Position numbers and translations under genes: made by a program. From assembly GCA_905201565.1 (NCBI GenBank), contig CAJKOS010000039.1, positions 1 through 12,749 on the forward strand: a stretch of DNA of 12,749 nt, read 5' to 3'. Source of the DNA: an uncultured Erysipelotrichaceae bacterium (GTDB lineage Bacteria; Bacillota_I; Bacilli_A; Erysipelotrichales; Erysipelotrichaceae). Below, piece after piece: positions 5,755-12,496 of this stretch; positions within the stretch are counted from its first letter, which is position 1; each line of letters starts with the position of its first letter. The notes beneath the pieces are model-generated. The model was not told where the DNA came from. It saw only the letters and a list, made by a program, of their open reading frames with translations, and searched no databases.

Positions 5755-6855
5755 TCAGACATTGAAACGGAAGAAGACAACATCGCCATCCTTCATCAGA
5801 TACTCTTTGCCTTCCACCCTCAGCTTGCCATGTTCCTTGAGAGCCTGTTCTGTACCATATTCCATGAGGTCTTCATAACTGTAAATCTCAGCTTTGATAA
5901 ACCCTCTTTCAAAGTCTGTATGGATGATACCTGCACACTGTGGTGCCTTCATGCCTTCACGGAATGTCCACGCCCTGCACTCCGGTTCACCAACCGTAAA
6001 GAATGTACGAAGACCAAGCAGATGGTAGGCTGCCTGGATGATCTGATCAAGACCGGACTGGGCAATACCAAGGTCTTCCAGGAATGCTTTCTTCTCTTCC
6101 TTATCAAGACCGGAAAGCTCCTGTTCAATCTTTGCACAGATGGCAATGCACTCACTGTTTTCACCAGCCGCAAATTCCTTCACCTTTGCATAGTAAGTAT
6201 TACTGTCAGGATCGGCAATTTCTTCATCCGACATGTTGGCTACATAGATCACAGGCTTCGCTGTGAGTAGTCCATAGTTCTTCAAAAAGAGCTGTTCATC
6301 CTCATCTGTATCTAACAGTCTGACCGGTTTGCCTTCTTCCAAAGCTGTTTTGAACTTATCCAAGGCTGCCATTTCCTTTACCGCATCCTTATCCTTTGTC
6401 TGTGCCTTTTTGGCAACCTTGCCAATGCGGTTATTCACCGTATCAAGGTCCGCCAGACAAAGTTCCATATTGATTTCATCAATATCGCGCAGCGGATCAA
6501 CAGAACCTTCCACATGTTCGATGTTTTCATCATCAAAACAGCGCACAACATGAACGATTGCATCTGTCTGTCTGATGTTGGCAAGAAACTGGTTGCCAAG
6601 GCCCTCACCCTTGGAAGCCCCCTTGACAAGACCTGCAATATCGGTAAATTCAAATGTTGTATAAATCGTCTTCTTTGGATGGAAGATATTCACAAAGTCT
6701 TCCATTCTCTGATCCGGCACTTCGACCACACCAACATTTGGGGCAATCGTCGCAAACGGATAGTTTTCAGCCAGCACCTGGCTGTTTGTGATCGCATTGA
6801 ACAATGTGGACTTGCCAACATTTGGAAGTCCGACAATACCTGCAGTTAAAGCCAT
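5755..6855 (-). CDS. ychF: Redox-regulated ATPase/GTPase YchF (OLA1 family)
   Basis: YchF is a universal TRAFAC-class P-loop NTPase that binds ribosomes and often prefers ATP. It is linked to translation and stress response. The 366-residue length is standard. It shows G1 GLPNVGKST (9-17), G3 [14 protein letters not shown] (from 72) and G4 NMSD (207-210), the position that replaces NKxD and relaxes guanine specificity. A coiled-coil insert (about 134-175) follows G3, and a C-terminal TGS-type domain carries the family block [29 protein letters not shown] at 6855 has GAAGGAG 8 nt upstream and lies 3 nt after the DUF951 stop, so it is the last gene of folD-DUF951-ychF. Confidence 0.96.
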   Translation of the reverse strand: MALTAGIVGLPNVGKSTLFNAITNSQVLAENYPFATIAPNVGVVEVPDQRMEDFVNIFHPKKTIYTTFEFTDIAGLVKGASKGEGLGNQFLANIRQTDAIVHVVRCFDDENIEHVEGSVDPLRDIDEINMELCLADLDTVNNRIGKVAKKAQTKDKDAVKEMAALDKFKTALEEGKPVRLLDTDEDEQLFLKNYGLLTAKPVIYVANMSDEEIADPDSNTYYAKVKEFAAGENSECIAICAKIEQELSGLDKEEKKAFLEDLGIAQSGLDQIIQAAYHLLGLRTFFTVGEPECRAWTFREGMKAPQCAGIIHTDFERGFIKAEIYSYEDLMEYGTEQALKEHGKLRVEGKEYLMKDGDVVFFRFNV

Positions 6856-6858
6856 GTA

Positions 6859-7065
6859 TTACTCTCCTTCACTCACATGCTGAAGCACTTTCTTCAGCTT
6901 CTTCTCAAACTCATGACGTGGAAACATCACAACTGCTCCACATCCATCACACTTGATCTTGATATCTGCACCAAGGCGGATAATCTTCCATGTCTTCGCC
7001 TTGCGGCATGGGTGCTGTTTCTTCATCTCAACAGTATCCCCAAGCCCATACAAAGGTTCTGTCAT
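6859..7065 (-). CDS. DUF951-family small zinc-ribbon-like protein
   Basis: This 68-residue protein matches the DUF951 (YyzM-like) family, which often sits beside ychF in Bacillota. Function is unknown. The pattern is GLGDTVEMKKQHPC ... WKIIRLGADIKIKCDGCGAVVMFPRHEFEKKLKKV. C20, C39 and C42 (HPC and CDGC) suggest a small metal site. I chose ATG at 7065: it overlaps the folD TGA as ATGA and has GAGG about 8 nt upstream. A GTG at 7074 would place the SD against the start codon. The overlap implies coupled translation with folD, and ychF follows 3 nt later. Confidence 0.85.
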   Translation of the reverse strand: MTEPLYGLGDTVEMKKQHPCRKAKTWKIIRLGADIKIKCDGCGAVVMFPRHEFEKKLKKVLQHVSEGE

Positions 7066-7916
7066 CTCAAACACCTCTTTTCATATGCCGTAAGTGTATT
7101 ATGCAGCAAAGAACAGATCGTCATCGGTCCTACACCCTTTGGAACAGGTGTCACATAACTGACATAGGGCAATACATCCTCTGTATTCACATCCCCGCAG
7201 AGATGTCCATCTGCTTTGCGGTTAATGCCGACATCCACCACATATGCACCCTCTTTGATATAGGTATGGTCAAGCATCTCAGGCTGACCACAAGCCGCAA
7301 CGACAATATCGCATTCCTTTGTAATACTGGAAAGATAGCGGGTATGGGAATGACAGATGGTCACCGTCGCATTTTTATCCTGCAAGAGCCTTGCGACAGG
7401 ATTGCCAACCAGTCTGCTTCTGCCGATGACAACTGCCCGCATACCATCAATCGGACAACCCATCGCTTCAAGGATTAACATGATACCTACTGGTGTGCAG
7501 GGCGCAAAGCATGGTTCACCAGCATACAGCCTTCCTACATTCAATGGATGTAATCCATCCACATCCTTATCCGGATCAATCGCAAGAATTGCCCTGTTAG
7601 CATCCAATCCTTCTGGTAATGGCATCTGTAAGAGAATTCCATCACACATCTCATCCCTGTTACAGGACTCTATGAGCTGTTCCAGCTCACGCTGGGAAAC
7701 CGTGGATGGAAGATGATGCACCACATTGCGGATACCGACAAACTCACAGGCTTTCTGCTTTCCTTTGATATAGGAAAGAGAAGCCGGATCATCACCTGCC
7801 ACAATGGTATCCAGGCGCGGAAGTCTTCTGCCTTCCTTCTCATATTGTTTTACCGTTTCGCGCATCATTCCTTTGAGCTTTTCAGAAAGCTCGCTTCCAA
7901 ACAACAGTTCTCCCAT
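7062..7916 (-). CDS. folD: Bifunctional methylenetetrahydrofolate dehydrogenase/cyclohydrolase FolD
   Basis: FolD interconverts 5,10-methylene-THF, methenyl-THF and 10-formyl-THF using NADP+ (or NAD+), feeding purine and formyl-methionyl-tRNA synthesis. The 284-residue length is standard. Visible motifs: catalytic Y49xxxK53 in SYIKGKQKACEFVGI, DGILLQMPLP (92-101), DKDVDG (116-121), PCTP (139-142), the Rossmann block VIGRSRLVGNPVA (163-175), and the C-terminal PVPKGVGPMT. ATG at 7916 has GAGGTG 4 nt upstream and a TATAAT promoter. It is first in folD-DUF951-ychF. Confidence 0.95.
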   Translation of the reverse strand: MGELLFGSELSEKLKGMMRETVKQYEKEGRRLPRLDTIVAGDDPASLSYIKGKQKACEFVGIRNVVHHLPSTVSQRELEQLIESCNRDEMCDGILLQMPLPEGLDANRAILAIDPDKDVDGLHPLNVGRLYAGEPCFAPCTPVGIMLILEAMGCPIDGMRAVVIGRSRLVGNPVARLLQDKNATVTICHSHTRYLSSITKECDIVVAACGQPEMLDHTYIKEGAYVVDVGINRKADGHLCGDVNTEDVLPYVSYVTPVPKGVGPMTICSLLHNTLTAYEKRCLR

Positions 7917-7942
7917 GACTCACCTCACATATACAGTTCTGT

Positions 7943-7948
7943 ATTATA
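7943..7948 (-). promoter_or_regulatory. -10 element of folD-DUF951-ychF
   Basis: Minus strand TATAAT, preceded directly by TG, in the 41-nt gap between dtd and folD. The predicted start near 7936 gives a leader of about 20 nt with GAGGTG at 7921-7926. The best -35-like block, ATGACA, is 20 nt upstream, too far for a standard promoter. Confidence 0.55.
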
Positions 7949-7950
7949 CA

Positions 7951-7974
7951 CAAAAAATCAATGACAGATGTCAT
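7951..7974 (-). terminator. Possible weak terminator at the end of dtd
   Basis: In minus-strand RNA the last codons of dtd form ATGACA/TGTCAT (7969-7974 and 7961-7966), an inverted repeat with a 2-nt centre (effectively 5 bp with a 4-nt loop). After TGA come six T (7956-7951). The stem is short and AT-rich, so termination would be partial at best. The repeat could instead be a protein-binding site just upstream of the folD -10. Confidence 0.3.
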
Positions 7975-8410
7975 GAGAATCGAGAATGATCGTCACCGGT
8001 CCATCATTCAAAAGGCGAACCTTCATATCTGCCCCAAATATACCTTCCTCTACACGCAGTCCATACTTCCTCAGACATTCATTAAAGGCAAGGTACAGCG
8101 TATTGGCATGTTCTGGTTTGCCAGCCCCGGAAAAAGAAGGGCGGTTTCCCTTATGGCAATCCGCATAGAGCGTAAACTGGGAAATGGACAATATCGAACC
8201 AGAAACCTGCTCTACATTCAGGTTCATCTTATCTTCATCATCCGTAAAGATGCGCAGCTTTGCGACCTTGTCAGCCATCTTTGCGACAACCTTCTCATCA
8301 TCTTCATCACTGATACCAACAAGAATCAGAAATCCCTTACCGATCTCACCATGCACATTGCCATCAATGGTCACACTTGCTTCTGTTACCCTTTGTATTA
8401 CTAATCTCAT
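7958..8410 (-). CDS. dtd: D-aminoacyl-tRNA deacylase Dtd
   Basis: Dtd hydrolyses D-aminoacyl-tRNAs (and glycyl-tRNA-Ala), keeping D-amino acids out of protein. The 150-residue length is standard. The two cross-subunit active-site motifs are present: SQFTLYAD (77-84) and the Gly-Pro motif in NDGPVT (135-140), plus KGNRPSFSGA (87-96). ATG at 8410 has AGAGGAG 5 nt upstream. In many Bacillota dtd sits with rel(A); here it is the last gene after prmC, from which it is separated by a 27-nt gap filled by a terminator-like hairpin. Confidence 0.94.
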   Translation of the reverse strand: MRLVIQRVTEASVTIDGNVHGEIGKGFLILVGISDEDDEKVVAKMADKVAKLRIFTDDEDKMNLNVEQVSGSILSISQFTLYADCHKGNRPSFSGAGKPEHANTLYLAFNECLRKYGLRVEEGIFGADMKVRLLNDGPVTIILDSHDICH

Positions 8411-8422
8411 CGTCTCTCCTCT

Positions 8423-8446
8423 AAAAAGGACTGGTTCTCAGTCCTT
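8423..8446 (-). terminator. Terminator-like hairpin between prmC and dtd
   Basis: In minus-strand RNA AAGGACTG/CAGTCCTT (arms 8439-8446 and 8426-8433) is an 8-bp perfect stem with a 5-nt loop, ending in five T in all (8427-8423). The stop codon of prmC (8440-8438) straddles the 5' arm and the loop. The dtd SD starts right after the T-run. No convincing promoter lies between the hairpin and dtd, so this is best read as a partial terminator or attenuator within an operon. Confidence 0.55.
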
Positions 8447-9298
8447 GCAATTGCGATATACAAACAACATCCTGTCCTTGTTATTGATGTCCTTGAGGAT
8501 TTCATATTCCCATCCCGGTAACATTTCCCCCACAAGCTTTGACATCCTATCACGCTGATCATAGCCCATTTCAAAAGCCATGAACGCCTTCTCCTTCAAC
8601 ACCGCTCTACAATCCCTAAAGATCTCACGGTAGAACTTCAAGCCATCCTCTCCACCAAACAAAGCCACATGTGGTTCAAAATCCACAACCGACTTCTCCA
8701 TCTTCTCTTCACTTGGAATATAGGGTGGGTTGGACACGAGCACATCGAGCTTTACGCCTCTTTCAATCAGTGGCTTTAACATATCCCCTGCCACAAAGGA
8801 AACATCTGCTTCATTGAGTTCCGCATTTCTTCTTGCTGTGACAAGTGCTTCCTCGGAAATATCCGTCGCAATCATGTTCACCTTTGGTTCTTCTTTGCAC
8901 AAAGTGATCGCAATGGCACCAGAACCAGTACCTACATCTGCTGCAGAAATCTCTTTGTTATCCGCAAAGTATTCATCCATGCGGGCAAGCACATTGGCAC
9001 AGAGCTCTTCTGTCTCCACCCTTGGGATGAGTACATCTTCATTGACAATGAAGCGGTACCCATAAAACCATGTGTAACCAAGGACATGTTCCATCGGTTC
9101 ATCCTGCAGAATTCTTTCCATACCTGCATCAAATGTCTTTTCGAGTTCTTCTGGCATTTCTTCTTTAAAAGAAGCATAGAGGGCATAGCGCTCCATCCTG
9201 GATAGTTCCACTAGATATGCCATCACGGTCTGTGCAGGAATGTTTCTTTCCTCACAAAGCTTTTCGTATTTTCTCACCGCCTGATCAAATGTTGTCAC
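8438..9298 (-). CDS. prmC: Peptide chain release factor N(5)-glutamine methyltransferase PrmC (HemK)
   Basis: PrmC methylates the glutamine of the GGQ motif in release factors, raising termination efficiency. The 286-residue protein has an N-terminal helical substrate domain, VLIPRVETEEL (89-99; usual form IPRPETE), the SAM site DVGTGSGAIA (121-130), and the catalytic NPPYIP (190-195). The start is GTG at 9298, overlapping the prfA TGA as GTGA, with GGAGGAG about 8 nt upstream. Enzyme and substrate (RF1) are therefore translationally coupled, the usual prfA-prmC arrangement. Confidence 0.95.
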   Translation of the reverse strand: MTTFDQAVRKYEKLCEERNIPAQTVMAYLVELSRMERYALYASFKEEMPEELEKTFDAGMERILQDEPMEHVLGYTWFYGYRFIVNEDVLIPRVETEELCANVLARMDEYFADNKEISAADVGTGSGAIAITLCKEEPKVNMIATDISEEALVTARRNAELNEADVSFVAGDMLKPLIERGVKLDVLVSNPPYIPSEEKMEKSVVDFEPHVALFGGEDGLKFYREIFRDCRAVLKEKAFMAFEMGYDQRDRMSKLVGEMLPGWEYEILKDINNKDRMLFVYRNCKD

Positions 9299-10374
9299 AA
9301 GCTGCTCTCCTCCAGTTTCTTCTTCTCATCTTCTGCCCGTAGTCCATCAATCACAATATCGAGCTTGCCTTCCATAATGCGGTCAAGCTGGTTGACCGAC
9401 AAGCCAATTCTGTGGTCTGTCACACGGTTCTGCGGGTAGTTGTATGTGCGGATCTTTTCCGAACGGTCACCGGTACCGATCTTTGATCTTCTTGCCTCAC
9501 CAGCCGCTGCTTCTTCCTTTTCCCTTTCCAACTCATAGACACGGGCACGGATAATCATCAGTGCTGTCTCACGGTTTTCTATCTGGGAACGGCCTTCCTG
9601 ACAGTTGACGGTAATACCGGTAGGCTTATGGACAATGCGCACTGCTGAATCGGTCTTATTGATATGCTGGCCACCAGCACCACTTGCCCGGTGTGTTTCA
9701 ATTTCAAGATCATTCATATCGATCTCAAAATCGCTCTTCTCCACCTGTGGATAACAATACACGGTGGCAGTACTTGTCTGAATTCTGCCTTGTGATTCCG
9801 TCTTTGGTACACGCTGTACGCGGTGTACACCAGATTCCCACTTGAGATACCCATAGGCACCTTCCTTGGCCTTGATGGAAAAGACAATCTGAGAGAAACC
9901 TCCGGCTTCACTTGGACTGGCTTCCATGACCTGTACCTTCCATCCCCTGCTTTCTGCGTAGCGGGTATACATCCTGTACAGGTCACCGGCAAAGATGTTG
10001 CCTTCATCACCACCAGCACCACCTCTGATTTCCATGATGCAGTCATTATCATCATCGGGATCGCGGGGAATGAGCAGATGCTGGATGTGGGCTAACAGCT
10101 CTTCCCTTTCCGGCAGGCATTCTTCCAGTTCCATCTCCGCCATCTCACGAAGCTCCGCATCATCTTCTTTCTTCAGATTCTCTGCTTCTTCAATTCTTTC
10201 ATCCAGGCTCTGCAGCTTATGCCAGGCATCCACCGGTCCTTCCAGATGTGCCTGTGCCTTGGAAAGCTTTGTCAATAGTGCTGCATCGCTGACAATGTCA
10301 GGTGACATCAGCTTTTCATTGTTTTCGTTGTATTCCTGTTCAAGTTGTTTCAGTTTTTCTCTGACTGCGTCCAT
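9295..10374 (-). CDS. prfA: Peptide chain release factor 1 (RF1)
   Basis: RF1 reads UAA and UAG and triggers peptide release. The 359-residue length is standard. GGQ is at 234-236 (SGAGGQHINKTDSAVRI) and the codon-recognition tripeptide is PKT (190-192), within the RF1 PxT pattern (RF2 has SPF). The following stretch reads GRIQTSTAT (196-204). The usual RF1/RF2 form is GR(I/R)HTS, so position 199 is Gln where the His that stacks on the stop codon is expected. Gln187 and Thr200, which contact the third base in RF1 structures, are kept. ATG at 10374 has GAGG 6 nt upstream, overlapping the rpoD stop; the gap to rpoD is 8 nt. It ends in UGA, which RF1 itself does not read. Confidence 0.95.
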   Translation of the reverse strand: MDAVREKLKQLEQEYNENNEKLMSPDIVSDAALLTKLSKAQAHLEGPVDAWHKLQSLDERIEEAENLKKEDDAELREMAEMELEECLPEREELLAHIQHLLIPRDPDDDNDCIMEIRGGAGGDEGNIFAGDLYRMYTRYAESRGWKVQVMEASPSEAGGFSQIVFSIKAKEGAYGYLKWESGVHRVQRVPKTESQGRIQTSTATVYCYPQVEKSDFEIDMNDLEIETHRASGAGGQHINKTDSAVRIVHKPTGITVNCQEGRSQIENRETALMIIRARVYELEREKEEAAAGEARRSKIGTGDRSEKIRTYNYPQNRVTDHRIGLSVNQLDRIMEGKLDIVIDGLRAEDEKKKLEESSL

Positions 10375-10382
10375 TTACTACC

Positions 10383-11516
10383 TCAATTCTTTATATCATC
10401 CAAAATGGTGTTGCCCCTGTTCATCTTGTGCAGGCGGCGCAATGCATGTGCTTCTATCTGACGGATTCTCTCCCTTGTCACATTGCATGCCCTGCCCACT
10501 TCTTCAAGGGTCTTCGGCCTTCCATCATCCAGTCCAAACCGCATCCGCAATATCTTCTCTTCACGTTCGGGAAGTCCCCGTAACATCAGGTCCACGATTT
10601 CCTTCACCGCATTATTGCTCATGTATTGTTCGGGATTGATGGCACTCTTATCCTCAATGAAATCGCTCAGGGTGCTCTCTTCCTCTTCACCTGCCGGGCT
10701 TTCCAGTGACAGCGGCTGCTGGGCAATGCTTTGGATATCGCGCACCTTTTCAGCGGTCATATCACCACCGATGTGTTTGGCGATTTCCGCATCAGTTGGT
10801 TCTCTGCCAAGTTCCTGCATCAATGCTCTGTGGGCACGGTTTACCCGCATAATCTGTTCGGTCATATGTACCGGTATGCGGATATCCCTTGACTGGTCAG
10901 CAACGGCCCGCACAAGGGACTGTCTGATCCACCATGTCGCATAGGTGGAAAAGCGGAAACCCTTCTCATAATCAAACTTTTCCACAGCACGAATCAGACC
11001 AAGATTTCCTTCCTGGACAAGGTCCTGAAAAGAAAGACCTCTGTTTGTATACTGCTTTGCCATCGAAACGACAAGTCTTAAATTCGAAGAAATCATCAAA
11101 TCTTTGGCTATTTTGTATTCCTCGCTTGATGGATCAGCCTCTTTGAGTATCTTGGCGGTCTCTTTTTCCTTTTCTGGTGTCAATAGTGGAATCTGTCCGA
11201 TTTCATGGAGGTATTGCATTTCACTATCGTGAATGTGCGTGCGCTTTCCTTCTTCAACATAGGGCGCAACAGGTTCTTCTTCCTCTTCTTCGCTCTCCTC
11301 TTCTTCCAGATAATCGGACTCTGGATCAATGACATAGATATCATTTTCCTGGCACCAGGCAAAAAGTTCATCTTCCTCTTCTTCATCGAGATGATTCTTT
11401 TCGGCAAGCTCCATGATATCCTTTTCACTCAATTGTTCATTGTCTTCACATTTCTCTTTGATCAGATCTTTGACAGCAGAAAGATCCAGCACTTCCTTAT
11501 TTACTGCCTTTGTCAT
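10383..11516 (-). CDS. rpoD: Primary RNA polymerase sigma factor RpoD (SigA)
   Basis: This housekeeping sigma factor of 377 residues directs RNA polymerase to TTGACA/TATAAT promoters. Layout: a region 1.1-like helical domain (about 10-65), an acidic linker (66-89), region 1.2 (95-125) and region 2 (137-212, with [37 protein letters not shown]). Region 3 follows (213-290, with H217 and E220 that read the extended -10), then region 4 (305-365, [28 protein letters not shown]). Region 2.4 reads [16 protein letters not shown] where most primary sigmas have RQAITRAIADQARTIR. V202 thus replaces the Thr equivalent to E. coli T440, while Q199 (Q437) is kept. ATG at 11516 has GAGG 6 nt upstream. dnaG, its usual upstream neighbour in Bacillota, is absent. 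Confidence 0.96.
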   Translation of the reverse strand: MTKAVNKEVLDLSAVKDLIKEKCEDNEQLSEKDIMELAEKNHLDEEEEDELFAWCQENDIYVIDPESDYLEEEESEEEEEEPVAPYVEEGKRTHIHDSEMQYLHEIGQIPLLTPEKEKETAKILKEADPSSEEYKIAKDLMISSNLRLVVSMAKQYTNRGLSFQDLVQEGNLGLIRAVEKFDYEKGFRFSTYATWWIRQSLVRAVADQSRDIRIPVHMTEQIMRVNRAHRALMQELGREPTDAEIAKHIGGDMTAEKVRDIQSIAQQPLSLESPAGEEEESTLSDFIEDKSAINPEQYMSNNAVKEIVDLMLRGLPEREEKILRMRFGLDDGRPKTLEEVGRACNVTRERIRQIEAHALRRLHKMNRGNTILDDIKN

Positions 11517-11526
11517 ACGTCACCTC

Positions 11527-12438
11527 TCAACTTTTCTTCCGATACGCGGTATAGACTTCTGTACCATAGCCTATGGCTTGTACAAATGCCTTTGCAATAT
11601 TGTTGCCAGCAGGCACATGGAGCTTCAATTCCCCATATACCTCAAAATGATCCACCAGCTTTGTTCCATAACCCTTCTTGCGGCAGGATGGGTCCACATA
11701 GATTTCATCCACAACCATATCTGCACCATTCATGTATCCTTTGATGTAACCAATGAACCTTCCATTATCGCTCAAAGCACACATCTTCCCACCATTTTCA
11801 AGCATACTTTCCATCTCATCGATGAGATAGTCCGGCATGATATCATCTTTTCCCAAAAGCCTCTTGTACGCTTCTACAAGCGAAACAAGCTTTGGACAAT
11901 TCTTTGTGGTGACATCCACGACATGAACCGGTTCAGAAACATAGATCACTTCTTTCGGTTCCTCTACCGCAAACTGTTCTTCATCGTTCCAGTCGAATTC
12001 CTTTTCTTTCTGAGAAAGCTTCATTTCATATTCAATGCCATTGTTTTCACACCACTCGATTGCCTGTTTGCGCTTGGCATTTTCTTCAAAGTCATACCAG
12101 TCATCGAGGATATGGAACCTCTCACAGGCACCGCGGAATCTGCGGAAGGCACCTCTTCCCCGGATGGCATTGGACAGCCATTCCCGGGCTGTTTCATTTT
12201 CTAATGAATAGATGAAGTCCTCCATGATTCCATAGCCATTCTGCGCATAGCGGTCTGGCACCCTGACCCAGTATCCTTCATCATCTTCGCATTCCTCTGC
12301 CGCTTCTCGGCATTCCATAAACTCATCCGCCCAGGAATCCACAAATCTGTTTTCTTTGCGGATGTAATACACCGCATTGCCCATATCATTATTTGCCAGT
12401 TCAAACTCCAGCATGACATCATCAATATCCACTTTCAT
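11527..12438 (-). CDS. UPF0158 domain fused to a GNAT acetyltransferase domain
   Basis: The 303-residue protein has two parts. Residues about 1-135 match the UPF0158 family (function unknown): VPDRYAQNGYGIMEDFIYSL and the signature AIRGRGAFRRFR (91-102), then WYDFEENAKRKQAIEWCENNGI. After a charged linker (140-165), residues about 168-303 form a GNAT domain with motif A DEIYVDPSCRKKGYGTKLV (244-262). This includes the acetyl-CoA loop R253-K-K-G-Y-G, and the protein ends HVPAGNNIAKAFVQAIGYGTEVYTAYRKK. ATG at 12438 has GAGG 8 nt upstream. It is the first gene of the rpoD-prfA-prmC operon: its TGA is 10 nt before the rpoD ATG and overlaps the rpoD SD region. The acetyl acceptor is unknown. A role in sensing or tuning the operon is only a guess. 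Confidence 0.85.
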   Translation of the reverse strand: MKVDIDDVMLEFELANNDMGNAVYYIRKENRFVDSWADEFMECREAAEECEDDEGYWVRVPDRYAQNGYGIMEDFIYSLENETAREWLSNAIRGRGAFRRFRGACERFHILDDWYDFEENAKRKQAIEWCENNGIEYEMKLSQKEKEFDWNDEEQFAVEEPKEVIYVSEPVHVVDVTTKNCPKLVSLVEAYKRLLGKDDIMPDYLIDEMESMLENGGKMCALSDNGRFIGYIKGYMNGADMVVDEIYVDPSCRKKGYGTKLVDHFEVYGELKLHVPAGNNIAKAFVQAIGYGTEVYTAYRKKS

Positions 12439-12461
12439 ACAACAAACCTCTTTCTTCTACC

Positions 12462-12470
12462 ATCATACCA
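12462..12470 (-). promoter_or_regulatory. Extended -10 promoter of the rpoD operon
   Basis: Minus strand TGGTATGAT (12470-12462), an extended -10 with 5 of 6 hexamer matches. The block 17 nt upstream (CGGGAA) is not a -35. The predicted leader is about 17 nt and contains GAGG. Its first T is also the last T of the preceding terminator. Confidence 0.55.
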
Positions 12471-12496
12471 AAAAAGCCACGGATTTCCCGCAGCTT
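12470..12496 (-). terminator. Rho-independent terminator of the DUF3842-family gene
   Basis: In minus-strand RNA AAGCTGCGG pairs with CCGTGGCTT (12496-12488 with 12482-12474; 9 bp including two G-U pairs) around a 5-nt loop, followed by a run of six T. The wobble pairs mean it folds well only in minus-strand RNA. It starts at the last base of the stop codon. Confidence 0.75.

Noticed and set aside
8422..8450. TTGCAA ... TTTTTA as a promoter for dtd
   Set aside because: The -10 match is poor and the sequence is better explained as the stem and T-run of the prmC-dtd hairpin.
9820..9840. PKT instead of PAT as a recoded RF1 specificity motif
   Set aside because: RF1 follows PxT with a variable middle residue (for example PVT in Thermus), so Lys there is within normal variation. 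Only the nearby His-to-Gln change is kept as a finding.
11413..12204. 263-codon open frame on the plus strand
   Set aside because: It is antisense to rpoD and the UPF0158-GNAT gene. The apparent hydrophobic, F/I-rich composition is what the reverse complement of charged codons gives.
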